From: an uncultured Bacteroidia bacterium | Lineage (GTDB): Bacteria; Bacteroidota; Bacteroidia; Bacteroidales; F082 | Length of the DNA stretch: 64,000 bases | Assembly (NCBI GenBank): GCA_902800965.1 | Contig: CADCGK010000009.1 | Span: 48,880 to 112,879 of the forward strand | Direction: 5' to 3' | Shown here: positions 44,887 to 54,581 of the stretch, piece by piece | Position numbering within the stretch: the first letter of the stretch is position 1 | How the letters are laid out: the number at the start of each line of letters is the position of its first letter | Notes under the pieces: generated by a model | What the model saw: the letters and a program-made list of their open reading frames with translations, nothing else | What the model was told of the DNA's origin: nothing | Databases searched by the model: none | Program-made: the position numbers and the translations under genes

Positions 44887-46113
44887 TTACTTTGCGATAT
44901 CATAAGTAAGGTTGAATCTCAGAGTGTTCTCCAACGGGTTGGTACCAACTTTGCCATTCACTGGAACGAGGTAAGAGACATCCAAGCCAAAAACATTGTA
45001 CTTCAAGGCAGCGCCCAAAGTAACATATTTTCTGTTACCCTTCATGGCAGCTTCATTGAAATAACCAGCGCGCACAGCAAAAGTATTGTTATACCAATAT
45101 TCAGCGCCAACGCCGATGTTGTATTCACAAAGCTCCTCGTAGCCTTTTCCAAATCTCACCAACTCCATCTGGTCATTGTATGAACAACCAGGAGCATCAT
45201 AGAATGACTGGATCATACCAACCAGCACAGAGACATCGTCTGACATACCCGCCTCAATTTCATACTGACCGTCAACAATAACAGGTTGTCCATCGGCACC
45301 TCTCTTATAGAGGGGCGGAGTCGGCACCAATAACTTTGTGACATCAAACATGAATGCCAAGGAGTTGTATTCGTCAAGTTCCATTTTCAGGCTGGGTCCA
45401 AAACGAAGTGTAGTTGGGATGAAGTCTTTTTCAATACTGGTATTTCTATAGCTCACTTTGGAGCCGATATTGTTAATACAGACACCCCATGCGAAGTCAG
45501 CATCCATATCACGGAACCACTCTACCGGGCGTTTGTAATAGACAGCGACGTCAGCAGCCACTGACCATCCAGCGGACGATTCATCATAACCTTGGGTCAG
45601 GTTAGAATAAATGAAGCGACCGGCAACAGAACCGGAAAGGTATTCAGTCAACATTCTGGAGTAGGCAACATCCAATGCCCATTCGTTAGGACTATATTTT
45701 TGAGGAGTCTCCTCTGCTGTTCTTCTGAACTCAATGTCACCACATCTGAAATAACGCAGCGTGGCAGCCAAGGCTGATTCAGGATTCAATTTCATGGCAA
45801 AGGCTAGATAAGCAAGATGCATATCCGGAACCAGATTATGCAGCCATGGGCTGTATCCTAAACCCACTGCAAGCTTCTTGTCCAAAAACGAATATTTTGC
45901 AGGATTGTAGTGCATGCTGTACACATCAGCCTCTGAGGCAACACCACAATCGCCCATGGAACCACCGCGTGCATCTGGCGCAATGGAAACAAAAGGCACT
46001 GCCGTAGTGATAACATTTGGATTGTAGGATTGGCCTAACAACTGGTTTTGACCATAGGACTGGATTCCCAACAGAACCAATACGGTTCCAATAAGAAATG
46101 CTTTGATTTTCAT
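44887..46113 (-). CDS. porV: Type IX secretion system outer-membrane protein PorV
   Basis: PorV (about 408 aa; also called LptO) is an outer-membrane barrel of the FadL type that carries T9SS cargo from the translocon to PorU in the attachment complex. A signal peptide (1-21, SYGQ) precedes NVITTAVPFVSIAPDARGGS and GVASEADVYSMHYNPAKYSF, both typical of PorV, and the last strand ends LENTLRFNLTYDIAK. I start at MKIKAFLIGTV (46113): the longer frame begins upstream of the -7-like element at 46144-46151 and lacks a signal peptide at its start. It directly follows the two porU-like genes. Confidence 0.93.
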   Translation of the reverse strand: MKIKAFLIGTVLVLLGIQSYGQNQLLGQSYNPNVITTAVPFVSIAPDARGGSMGDCGVASEADVYSMHYNPAKYSFLDKKLAVGLGYSPWLHNLVPDMHLAYLAFAMKLNPESALAATLRYFRCGDIEFRRTAEETPQKYSPNEWALDVAYSRMLTEYLSGSVAGRFIYSNLTQGYDESSAGWSVAADVAVYYKRPVEWFRDMDADFAWGVCINNIGSKVSYRNTSIEKDFIPTTLRFGPSLKMELDEYNSLAFMFDVTKLLVPTPPLYKRGADGQPVIVDGQYEIEAGMSDDVSVLVGMIQSFYDAPGCSYNDQMELVRFGKGYEELCEYNIGVGAEYWYNNTFAVRAGYFNEAAMKGNRKYVTLGAALKYNVFGLDVSYLVPVNGKVGTNPLENTLRFNLTYDIAK

Positions 46114-46143
46114 AAGTACTAAATAATTACTGATAATAACATG

Positions 46144-46151
46144 CAAAAATA
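46144..46151 (-). promoter_or_regulatory. Possible internal -7 element before porV
   Basis: On the minus strand the sequence reads TATTTTTG, matching TAnnTTTG, 30 bases before the porV start and in the 78-base gap after the second porU gene. No -33 element is visible at the normal distance, so this is tentative. Confidence 0.4.
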
Positions 46152-46191
46152 ACGATAAACTCTTTGAATTAGTATTTTCCAAAAGAATTTT

Positions 46192-49100
46192 TTATTTCTT
46201 GATCATCCTTTGGCTAATTGTCTTGGATTTACCCTTTGAATTTGTGACAGTTAATCTGTAAAGATAAAGGCCTGGACGAAGTGCGCTTCCATCCCATTGT
46301 ATCGGAGCCACCACACCCTCGAAAGCCTCTGTCTCTTTTTGGAACATCGCCACACGCCGACCAAGAACATCATACACTTCTATTACAACCGAAAGATGAT
46401 CTGTCATATCGCCATGCGAGAATGAAAACCATGTTTCGCCTGTAAAAGGATTAGGAGCATTATAAACTTGCGACACAATTGCCCCTTCCTTGACTTCAAA
46501 AACTATTTCCGCTTCAGAAGAATTGTTCTGCGTATCCCATGCTTTCAGGGAGAAAGAATAGGTACCATCCTTTAGTTCTCCGACTCCTAAAGCAACGCGC
46601 CCACGCCTAAAGTCATCGATTTGGGGCTCGTAGTTCTCATTAAGGACAATATTATCATACGCTGGAATACTGCTTCTCAAAACCAAATCACGTCCTATAC
46701 TGACGTTGTAATGGTAGATACCCTGTTCATCAAACAAATCCGCATAAAGCGTCCCCCTCCTTGTAACGACCGATGCATTTTGGAAATCAGGTGTATTCCA
46801 ATACAAATGTATCTGAGGACCTTGGTCGTCCAAGACAGTCGGAGTTTCAAAAAACAAATTATCATAAGCGCCATTTGCCTCAATTCCACGGATTGAATCA
46901 TACGCATAATAGCTCAAACGACCTGGATTATGTCCATGGCTTATGTTTGCAGGAACAGGGAACTTCAATTCAAATCTGCCGTTAGTCACACTTACTTTAC
47001 CTTCGTAAAGCACATCGCTGAAGAAAGCATAATCCGAGGCAGCAGCACTCATCTGACCCAAGGTGGTGTACTCGTTTTTCTGGTCATAAACCCTGAAATC
47101 AAGCACCCCATTGAACATATTATCTACACGATCGTCAGGCCCTGACACATATCCCCGAACGGTCCGGATATCCGTCCCTGACATATTTTCAGTTTGAACA
47201 CTTTCTGTCGGATAGTAGAAACGCAGGGCAGGATCTCCAAAAAGCACATAAACAATATTGGATTTCAAATATTGATGGTTCTTCACGGCACGATAGATAT
47301 CTCCAAAACGAAGATTGTTATGATTTTCCAGCTCATATAAATGCGTATGGAATGATTTCGACAACGTCTGATTGTGTTGTGCCAAAGTAGGTCTTACCGT
47401 GGTTAACATAGCGATAGCTCCTCCGTGAGGATTCAGTATCATCATCTCTCCTGCAGAGATTACTGTCGGGCTGTCAAACTTACTGAACTCACAAGTAGCA
47501 GTCTGAACAAAAGGAAGCATGTCATAATTGTTCATCGACTGAATATCAGACAATGAGAAAACCTGTTCCGTCGCCAGTGCTTTCACCCCTCCATGACCAG
47601 TATAACTCATCACACACACGCCTTTCTCCAGATAGTCCATCAGTGCCTCATTAGCTCCCGGGACCCTAGTCCCCGATGAAGTATTCTCCAGAGGATAGGA
47701 ATCGAGATATACTTTTTTTGTATTAACCTGAGGCCATTGGGCTTCAATGATATCATCAAGTTCTTCCGCATAATCCATGTAGGAGCTGATGTCATTGTCG
47801 GCCATCAGAAGATGATTGTTTTTCCACCAGCCATGACTTTTGGAGAGATCGGAATAATGCCTGATTTTTTCCAACATCGCGTCTCCCTGTTCGGGTGTCG
47901 TGATAGGAAGGCGCCCTACACCAAGATCCACTTGACCATCACAACTCCGTCCTTCCTCCTCATCCATGAGCGCATAGTAATCGTCCGAACACAAAGAATA
48001 AACTTCTAAATGCGGAGAACTCAACAATTGATATGTCGGAACAAAATTGTTATCCATCCCTTTGAGACGCCTGAAATCATGCGTCCCTTTGCCCATCAGC
48101 AACACATATTTCAAGTTGCCGTTACTGCGAAGATATACCATTCGGATAAAATCACGGATAGCGGTAGGATCAGGGATGCCCGTCCCAAATTCATTATATA
48201 TCTCATTGACATCAACGAGAACGCAGTTCATTGCATCCATCTCACGATGGAATTCCGCCAACGCTTCAGACTGATCCCAAAAGACACGGGGAGTAATAAT
48301 CAGCAATTCGGCATCGGTAATCCCATGCAAATTCTGATGATGAATCGGAGTAATCGAAGCAATCTGCTTCAGTCCCGAATTGTCAAACAAGTGATATCGA
48401 TGTTCGACTGAATCAACGATTCCAAATGACAATATGTTTGATTGCAGTTCAACCTGCTGGACGGCAGGATTCAACGGATCAGTAACCTCCCAGCAGTTCA
48501 CCCCGTCATAAGCATTCCCCACCTGAACTTTGACAGTGCCGTCAATCTGTGAAGGAATAACTCTAAATCCGGTCTCATGATTCCTGAATTTCAGGCCTCG
48601 CCAGAAAGCCAGTGTGAAATAATCAATAAACAGCATGGGATTGGAAGAGTTGGGGTTGATCTCATAACGCAACCTGATGGGACTTGATAGCACTCGCTTA
48701 GGCCTTTTGACAGCATGTTCTTTGCCGAATTCACGATCCCTGTAACCAGCAAAAGCAAAACTATCAACAACAATCGAGTCGTTGATTTTCAGATTAAAAG
48801 AAAACGTCTCTTTACAGCGTCCCAATTCTTTGGTATCGATCCAAAGGGGTTTCGAAGTATCCAGATCACTGACATCAAAATCAAATTCTTTGTATCCTTC
48901 CTGTCCAGTGATCACATCCCCATACCAAGTTCTACCAGAGGCATACGGCGACACTTCTTCACTTTCGTGGCAGATATAATCCAAATACGAAGTAATTACC
49001 GGAATCTCTGGCGTTGTCTGCAACAAAGGCCTTGTTTGCATTCTCAATCCAGATGCATCAGAATCCAGGCACAGGAAGTAATACAAAGTATCTGAAAACG

Positions 49101-49506
49101 GATTTCGTTCATAATCAAAGAAATCCATGATGTTCAGCTTCATGTTCACTGGGCCGTTGGCATAGAATAATATCCTATCATCTGCATCGAACATACCGTT
49201 TTCCGAACCCGTCACCAAGATGGCAATTTCCGAAAGGTCATCATAGCGGTCCTCGGAATTACCTTCCGGGAGCAGTCCCGGAGCATTGCCGAACAAACGG
49301 ATCCGACCTGGATTCAAACTTTGAACATCAACGCCGAGCGATTGTAGGGTAGCGTAATCGATGGCATAAACTCCGTCTTCCGTCACACCGATTTTATACC
49401 ATGTATGATTATTCAAAACAGATTCGTGTGTCAACCATTGCGCATGCAACGGCAGGCACAACACCCAAATCAACAGCGACAAAACAGCCGTTCCCTTATT
49501 TCTCAT
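46192..49506 (-). CDS. PorU-like T9SS sortase B (family C25), second of two in tandem
   Basis: PorU removes the C-terminal sorting domain of T9SS cargo and links the product to a lipid-borne glycan. This 1104-aa copy has a signal peptide (1-22, LHAQ), an N-terminal beta-rich region starting HTWYKIGVTEDGVYAIDY, and a C25 catalytic domain with His638 (SYTGHGG) and Cys672 (TATCEFSKFD). An Ig-like part and a C-terminal CTD-like domain (APNPFTGETWFSFSHG to ISQRMIKK) follow. The catalytic pair is intact, so it is not a dead copy. It starts ten bases after the stop of the related gene at 49517-52873 and precedes porV by 78 bases. Which of the two is the true PorU cannot be told from sequence alone. 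Confidence 0.9.
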   Translation of the reverse strand: MRNKGTAVLSLLIWVLCLPLHAQWLTHESVLNNHTWYKIGVTEDGVYAIDYATLQSLGVDVQSLNPGRIRLFGNAPGLLPEGNSEDRYDDLSEIAILVTGSENGMFDADDRILFYANGPVNMKLNIMDFFDYERNPFSDTLYYFLCLDSDASGLRMQTRPLLQTTPEIPVITSYLDYICHESEEVSPYASGRTWYGDVITGQEGYKEFDFDVSDLDTSKPLWIDTKELGRCKETFSFNLKINDSIVVDSFAFAGYRDREFGKEHAVKRPKRVLSSPIRLRYEINPNSSNPMLFIDYFTLAFWRGLKFRNHETGFRVIPSQIDGTVKVQVGNAYDGVNCWEVTDPLNPAVQQVELQSNILSFGIVDSVEHRYHLFDNSGLKQIASITPIHHQNLHGITDAELLIITPRVFWDQSEALAEFHREMDAMNCVLVDVNEIYNEFGTGIPDPTAIRDFIRMVYLRSNGNLKYVLLMGKGTHDFRRLKGMDNNFVPTYQLLSSPHLEVYSLCSDDYYALMDEEEGRSCDGQVDLGVGRLPITTPEQGDAMLEKIRHYSDLSKSHGWWKNNHLLMADNDISSYMDYAEELDDIIEAQWPQVNTKKVYLDSYPLENTSSGTRVPGANEALMDYLEKGVCVMSYTGHGGVKALATEQVFSLSDIQSMNNYDMLPFVQTATCEFSKFDSPTVISAGEMMILNPHGGAIAMLTTVRPTLAQHNQTLSKSFHTHLYELENHNNLRFGDIYRAVKNHQYLKSNIVYVLFGDPALRFYYPTESVQTENMSGTDIRTVRGYVSGPDDRVDNMFNGVLDFRVYDQKNEYTTLGQMSAAASDYAFFSDVLYEGKVSVTNGRFELKFPVPANISHGHNPGRLSYYAYDSIRGIEANGAYDNLFFETPTVLDDQGPQIHLYWNTPDFQNASVVTRRGTLYADLFDEQGIYHYNVSIGRDLVLRSSIPAYDNIVLNENYEPQIDDFRRGRVALGVGELKDGTYSFSLKAWDTQNNSSEAEIVFEVKEGAIVSQVYNAPNPFTGETWFSFSHGDMTDHLSVVIEVYDVLGRRVAMFQKETEAFEGVVAPIQWDGSALRPGLYLYRLTVTNSKGKSKTISQRMIKK

Positions 49507-49516
49507 AATGCAATTC

Positions 49517-52500
49517 TTATCGTAAAATTATCAATTTGGAAGTAATAGCTGCCGTTTCACCCTGATCGTTGGTAGCCGTGATACTATATGCATAAACGCC
49601 GGACGGCAACACGTCCCCGTTGTTGGCGCGCCCATCCCATCTGATAGGATGGCTTCTCGCTGAAGTGCCCGCAACCTGTTGTCTCAACACTGTAACACGG
49701 CGGCCCATCATATCGAAGATTTGTATCACCACATCCATATTGTTACCAATTTGGTTATGTCCGAAGCTAAAGAAAGTTTCTCCTGCAACCGGATTAGGGG
49801 CGCAAATCGGCTCTTCCAAAACCATGCACATGCTGCTTACCACCTTGAAAGTGATGCTAGAAACGCCAGAGTTGTTGTATATATCCCAAACCTTAAATGT
49901 CAAAATATAGTCTCCCTCAGGGAGGTTCTGCATCCTGTATGTAACAACCCCATTACCTTGAGAGCCCATATCTGCTACGAAATAATCATTCAAAACAAAT
50001 GAGGCATCAATAGGACCAGACAGCGATGCGACAATATCATGTCCTATGCCAGTTCCCGTTGTGTTGATGCCACTACGATCAGAGACATAGGCAATCAAAG
50101 TAGGACTATCTCCTGTGATACCACCACTGACGAAATGCTCATCATCAATAAAGAGCCTCACTTGAGGAGGTTCCTCATCCATCACGGCATCTTCATAATA
50201 GCCTCCAATGACAAAATCCTCAAATAATCCCGAGGCATCATTAACATAATCTGTCGCATAATAACTGATTGCCCCACTGCCAAAGCGATAAGAGATATCG
50301 CGTGGGACAATGAAGTCAATGGAAAAGTGTCCGTCAACGACCTCTGTCTTCCCATTGAAAAGGATGCTTTGACGAAGGGCAAACTCCTTGACGGGAGTAT
50401 TCTCGTCACCTTTCGTGGAATATATGGTTTCCTTGTCATAAACACTGACATACACTATTCCGTTGAAAGATGACGCGACTTCACCTTCTTGATTCTTAAC
50501 CACGCCTTCGATAGTCACAGGCTGCAAAGCCTTCAACGTATCATCAATCTTCGTGGTTTCAACCGTCCATTTAGGGAGAGGGAGCCGCAGAGCAGGGTCT
50601 CCAAAGAACACATAGATACGCTCGCTTTCATAGCCGCTTGGTTTGGCCATACGAAACACGTCTCCCAAACGAAGTCGCTCGCCATTTTCAATTTCAAATA
50701 AATGATTATAAACTTCACTGATGAATCGTTGATTGGCGGGAGCACCTGTCACTCTCGAAGTTGTGAACATCGCCACCATGCCTCCATATTGGCTCAAGAA
50801 AGCATATTCTCCCAATGACGTCCGGTCATGATCGTCATAACGGCTGAACTCACAAGTTCCTGTAATCATGAGTGGATATCTTGGGCCATTTCTCCAGGTA
50901 TTGACATCAGAACGTTTCAATATCCGTTCCTCTGACAATTGCACCTCGCCCCCGTGTCCCACATAATTCAGCACAAGCGTACCTTTATCCATCCTGTTGT
51001 TCAATGCCATATTGACTTCCGGAGCAAGTTGGCCGTTGGGAGTATTTTCCTGATTATAAGCGTCCAAATAAATTTTATCCACCACCATGTTTTGACCTCC
51101 AGTGGTTTTTATCAGACTGGCAAAGCCTTCGGAATGGTTAAAAAACTGGTTGTTTTCCGCATCATCGCACATGAATGTAATGACATTTCGCCATGGCTGC
51201 ATTGTGTTTTCATTCAACGCCAGATAATTCTCTACTTTATCAACCATTTGCGCTGCTTGTTCCGAGGTTGAAACCGGGAACCGGCCGGCACCAATATCAG
51301 GCACCGAGCCAGACAAGGCGCCTTCATTCTCATCCATAAAGCAAAAATAGTCGTCCGTCACGATACTGGCCTGAATACTGGATGCATTTCTTGCCTCGTA
51401 AGTCGGCACAAAGGTTGCCATGCCGTGTCGGTTCTTATAGTCAAACGAAGCGTCACCGAACAACAGCAGATAGCGCAAGGGGCGGGAGTCGTGAAACAGC
51501 ATCCTGCAATAATCACGGATGGCTGTGACATCCTGAGCGCCGCAAGAAAACTCATTATAAATCTGTTCCGGAGTGGTGATTTTTATCACCAGATCAGGAT
51601 CATATACTGCATGAATAGCCTTCAAACGCTCTGCCTGTTCAATAAAGTCAGGATAAACCACCATGAGATAATCATAGTTGCGGTCTCCATGAAGATCCTG
51701 ATTGGCTACAACGCCCAACAACTTAGGAGTAAGAAAAGAGGAACCGTCGAAAGCAATGAATTCATTATCCGCGCGACCTGTCACTTTAAAGTTATAAACA
51801 GCTCCATAAAGTCTGCCTTCTACTTTCACAGGTCGGATATAATCAGAAACATCCCAAACCTGCAATTGCGAACCTGCGCCTGTGATTCGATAATTGTAAA
51901 CCAAGTTTTCCCGGTCAGCTTCTGGATTACGGAACATCAACTGACGGCCGGAGAACTTCAGGGAACGCCATGCATTGACCGACACATAGTCAACATATCC
52001 TATTGAAGTGGTCCCCGAAACCCCCACATGCTCGAGCGTAATTCTCAGATTGTCACTGGGCATAGCTGCAGATACAATACCCGAAGCCTCGTATGCAAAA
52101 TAATGATCAGAGCCAGGAGCCGTCGGCCTGATGTTAAAAACTTTCAACTGCTCGTTATTCAGCAAAAGGCGAAAACTGGCAGGATTGAAGTTTCTTCCTG
52201 CAAGATTGACACTGATATTACAGTTTCTGTTTTTCAAGGCATTTTCGAATGTAAAGTTCATTGACAAGGAACCGTTTCCGTCAATGATATCAGAATAATA
52301 GGTCCTTCCGCCATTTATGATGTTGTAATCATCCTTTTCGTAAACTTGATAATCAAGAAACTCATTGATTTCGTTGCCATTACCAGCAGGTGCACTTACG
52401 GTCTCCACTCTTTGTCCCGGCCCCATATCCGCGGTAATGAAGGCATAAGAATAATCGTCGTATGGATTCGATTTGTGTTGATACGCATGGTTTTCAACAT

Positions 52501-52873
52501 CATATTCCCAAGTCACTGGACCCCGTGCATAAAATAAAATGTAGTCATCACGGTCGAATTTGCCATCTGACTCGCCGTAAACATAAACAGGGATTTCCGC
52601 AAGATCGTCAACACGGGGATCGGCATTGAGCTCACTTAACAATCCCCCACCGTTATGATAGACGCGTATGTCCTTTGGATTGATACGATCCACTTCTACA
52701 CCAAGAGACGACAAATCAGCATAACCCAGCTTGTACAAACCCGTTTTATCAATCCCGATTTTATACCATTTCCCCGACGACAGCACCGAATGTTCGGCGT
52801 AGCGTTCTGCCTGACCCATTACCAATCCTCCACAAAGGAGAGTCACAAAAAAGGATAGTAATATCTTATACAT
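49517..52873 (-). CDS. PorU-like T9SS sortase A (family C25), first of two in tandem
   Basis: This 1118-aa protein has a signal peptide (1-20, VMGQ) and an N-terminal domain beginning GKWYKIGIDKTGLYKLGY that is clearly homologous to copy B. It has a C25 domain with His640 (NYVGHGGE) and Cys674 (TGTCEFSRYD), and a CTD-like end (CAPNPVAGETFFSFGHN to ITSKLIILR). Both copies share the 34-residue His-Cys spacing and the same overall length, but their sequences differ over most of the length, so the duplication is old. It is the first gene of the minus-strand unit A-B-porV and is divergent from gldJ. Role: sortase or protease of the T9SS attachment complex. Confidence 0.9.
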   Translation of the reverse strand: MYKILLSFFVTLLCGGLVMGQAERYAEHSVLSSGKWYKIGIDKTGLYKLGYADLSSLGVEVDRINPKDIRVYHNGGGLLSELNADPRVDDLAEIPVYVYGESDGKFDRDDYILFYARGPVTWEYDVENHAYQHKSNPYDDYSYAFITADMGPGQRVETVSAPAGNGNEINEFLDYQVYEKDDYNIINGGRTYYSDIIDGNGSLSMNFTFENALKNRNCNISVNLAGRNFNPASFRLLLNNEQLKVFNIRPTAPGSDHYFAYEASGIVSAAMPSDNLRITLEHVGVSGTTSIGYVDYVSVNAWRSLKFSGRQLMFRNPEADRENLVYNYRITGAGSQLQVWDVSDYIRPVKVEGRLYGAVYNFKVTGRADNEFIAFDGSSFLTPKLLGVVANQDLHGDRNYDYLMVVYPDFIEQAERLKAIHAVYDPDLVIKITTPEQIYNEFSCGAQDVTAIRDYCRMLFHDSRPLRYLLLFGDASFDYKNRHGMATFVPTYEARNASSIQASIVTDDYFCFMDENEGALSGSVPDIGAGRFPVSTSEQAAQMVDKVENYLALNENTMQPWRNVITFMCDDAENNQFFNHSEGFASLIKTTGGQNMVVDKIYLDAYNQENTPNGQLAPEVNMALNNRMDKGTLVLNYVGHGGEVQLSEERILKRSDVNTWRNGPRYPLMITGTCEFSRYDDHDRTSLGEYAFLSQYGGMVAMFTTSRVTGAPANQRFISEVYNHLFEIENGERLRLGDVFRMAKPSGYESERIYVFFGDPALRLPLPKWTVETTKIDDTLKALQPVTIEGVVKNQEGEVASSFNGIVYVSVYDKETIYSTKGDENTPVKEFALRQSILFNGKTEVVDGHFSIDFIVPRDISYRFGSGAISYYATDYVNDASGLFEDFVIGGYYEDAVMDEEPPQVRLFIDDEHFVSGGITGDSPTLIAYVSDRSGINTTGTGIGHDIVASLSGPIDASFVLNDYFVADMGSQGNGVVTYRMQNLPEGDYILTFKVWDIYNNSGVSSITFKVVSSMCMVLEEPICAPNPVAGETFFSFGHNQIGNNMDVVIQIFDMMGRRVTVLRQQVAGTSARSHPIRWDGRANNGDVLPSGVYAYSITATNDQGETAAITSKLIILR

Positions 52874-52959
52874 GTAAAATAGCCTTATATTTGAGGAAAC
52901 GAAATTACAGCTTTTTTATTATTTTTTAGGTGCATTTCACAGCAAAAAGAAAAAAAATG

Positions 52960-52967
52960 TACTTTTG
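52960..52967 (+). promoter_or_regulatory. -7 element (TACTTTTG) of gldJ
   Basis: TACTTTTG fits the -7 consensus. Transcription would begin near 52974, which leaves almost no leader for an ATG at 52978 and favours the ATG at 53020 as the gldJ start. Confidence 0.65.
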
Positions 52968-53019
52968 CACACAATAAATGCGCTATAAGATAGTTTTTAA
53001 AGCACCAAAATTATTTGCA

Positions 53020-54519
53020 ATGATTATCAAATCAGGAATTAAGACATTTGTTTTCTGTCTTTTGGCATGTATTCTTTTGTGCTCTTGCAAGGGCAAGAAA
53101 AACACTTCGCAAACCACTGGATGGGCTTATAACGACCCCAACAACGGAGGTTTTGAAGTAACTCAAATCAATGACCAACAGATAGGGCCAGGTCTCGTGG
53201 CCATTGAAGGTGGTTCTTTTGTCATGGGTGGCACAACAGACAATTTGACCTACAATTGGGACAACATGCCGAGAAAAGTGACGGTACCTTCATTTCTTAT
53301 GGACCGCACCGAGGTCAGCAATGTGGATTACAGAGAATACATCTACTGGCTGAACCGCGTCTATGGACAGAACTATCCGATGGTGGTGCGCAATGCCATG
53401 CCCGACACATTGGTATGGCGAGGCAGGCTAACCTATAATGAGCCTATGATTGAGGTTTATTTCAGGCACCCTTCCTATAACGACTATCCTGTAGTTGGCG
53501 TTAGTTGGGTTCAAGCCAACGATTACTGCACTTGGCGTACTGACCGTGTGAATGAGCTGATGCTTATCAAAGCAGGCGTGTTGGATTGGGATCCCAGCCA
53601 ACAAGACGAAGAAAACTTCAACACCGACGCTTACCTTGCCGGTCAATACATTGGAAATGTTAAGAACGGCAAAAAGGACCTCAGTAAAAAGAACGGTGAA
53701 GGCCTTCGCAATGTCACTATGTCGGATGGCATCCTCCTTCCTTCCTATCGTCTCCCCACGGAAGCTGAATGGGAATATGCTGCTGTTGGTCTGATTGGTA
53801 ACACCAACAACGATATCATATCACAACGCAAAGTCTATCCTTGGAATGGTGACGGCCTTCGCACCGATGACAAGAAATACCGTGGCAGTTTCATGGCCAA
53901 CTTCAAAATTGGTCCTGGTAACTACATGGGTGTGGCTGGCAACCTCAACGATGGTGCCGCTCTTCCTGCTCCTATCGGTTCATATTGGCCGAACGACTAT
54001 GGTTTGTACAACATGGCCGGCAATGTCTCTGAATGGGTCGCTGACGTCTATCGTCCTTTGACCTTCGAAGATGTCGCCGACTATAGCCCTTTCCGTGGCA
54101 ACGTGTTCACTCAGAAAGTGCTTGACGAAGACGGATTCATTGCACAGAAAGACTCCTTGGGACGCATCAGAAGAGAGCCAATCTCACAAGAAGAAGCAGC
54201 AAAGCGACAGAACTACCGCACTTGGTTCAACTCGAACTATGCCGATGGTGATTATATGTCATCCATTCGCAGCAGTTGGACCGACACCCAAGAAGACCAG
54301 AGAGCATTCACAAAAGACATGTATGACTATGCCACCAACGACTCCCCTGGCACCACACTCATCAACGACGAGTCACGTGTGTATAAAGGCGGATCTTGGG
54401 CTGACGGGCCTTATTATCTGAGCCCTGGTAACCGACGCTATCTGAATCAAAACCAATCGTCAGCATCTATCGGTTTCCGCTGTGCAATGAATAAGGTTGG
54501 CAGCTCTTTCGCGAAATAA
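53020..54519 (+). CDS. gldJ: GldJ-like SUMF1-domain lipoprotein (T9SS/gliding motility)
   Basis: The product (499 aa from this start) is a lipoprotein: MIIKSGIKTFVFCLLACILL leads to the lipobox LCSC with Cys23. The rest is a formylglycine-generating-enzyme-like (SUMF1) fold: VAIEGGSFVMGG, RTEVSNVDYREYIYWLNR, SYRLPTEAEWEYAA, NMAGNVSEWVADVYRP and KGGSWADG with IGFRCAMN at the end. GldJ is a periplasmic-side lipoprotein needed for stable T9SS in Flavobacterium, where it also lies beside porU/porV and murF. I chose 53020 because the in-frame ATG at 52978 is only about ten bases from the promoter element and would put 14 basic residues before the signal peptide. A terminator follows. Confidence 0.88.
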   Translation: MIIKSGIKTFVFCLLACILLCSCKGKKNTSQTTGWAYNDPNNGGFEVTQINDQQIGPGLVAIEGGSFVMGGTTDNLTYNWDNMPRKVTVPSFLMDRTEVSNVDYREYIYWLNRVYGQNYPMVVRNAMPDTLVWRGRLTYNEPMIEVYFRHPSYNDYPVVGVSWVQANDYCTWRTDRVNELMLIKAGVLDWDPSQQDEENFNTDAYLAGQYIGNVKNGKKDLSKKNGEGLRNVTMSDGILLPSYRLPTEAEWEYAAVGLIGNTNNDIISQRKVYPWNGDGLRTDDKKYRGSFMANFKIGPGNYMGVAGNLNDGAALPAPIGSYWPNDYGLYNMAGNVSEWVADVYRPLTFEDVADYSPFRGNVFTQKVLDEDGFIAQKDSLGRIRREPISQEEAAKRQNYRTWFNSNYADGDYMSSIRSSWTDTQEDQRAFTKDMYDYATNDSPGTTLINDESRVYKGGSWADGPYYLSPGNRRYLNQNQSSASIGFRCAMNKVGSSFAK

Positions 54520-54540
54520 ACCCATTAGCTAGCATAACTA

Positions 54541-54577
54541 AAAGCCGTTTGAAAGAATAAGTCAAACGGCTTTTTTT
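54541..54577 (+). terminator. Intrinsic terminator between gldJ and murF
   Basis: A perfect 12-bp stem (AAAGCCGTTTGA at 54541-54552, TCAAACGGCTTT at 54562-54573) with a nine-base loop ends in seven T. The murF start codon is only five bases beyond the T-run. Confidence 0.92.
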
Positions 54578-54581
54578 AAAT

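Noticed and set aside
46114..46182. Longer start for porV
   Set aside because: The added 23 residues precede a complete signal peptide and include a possible -7 element; the downstream ATG fits PorV better.
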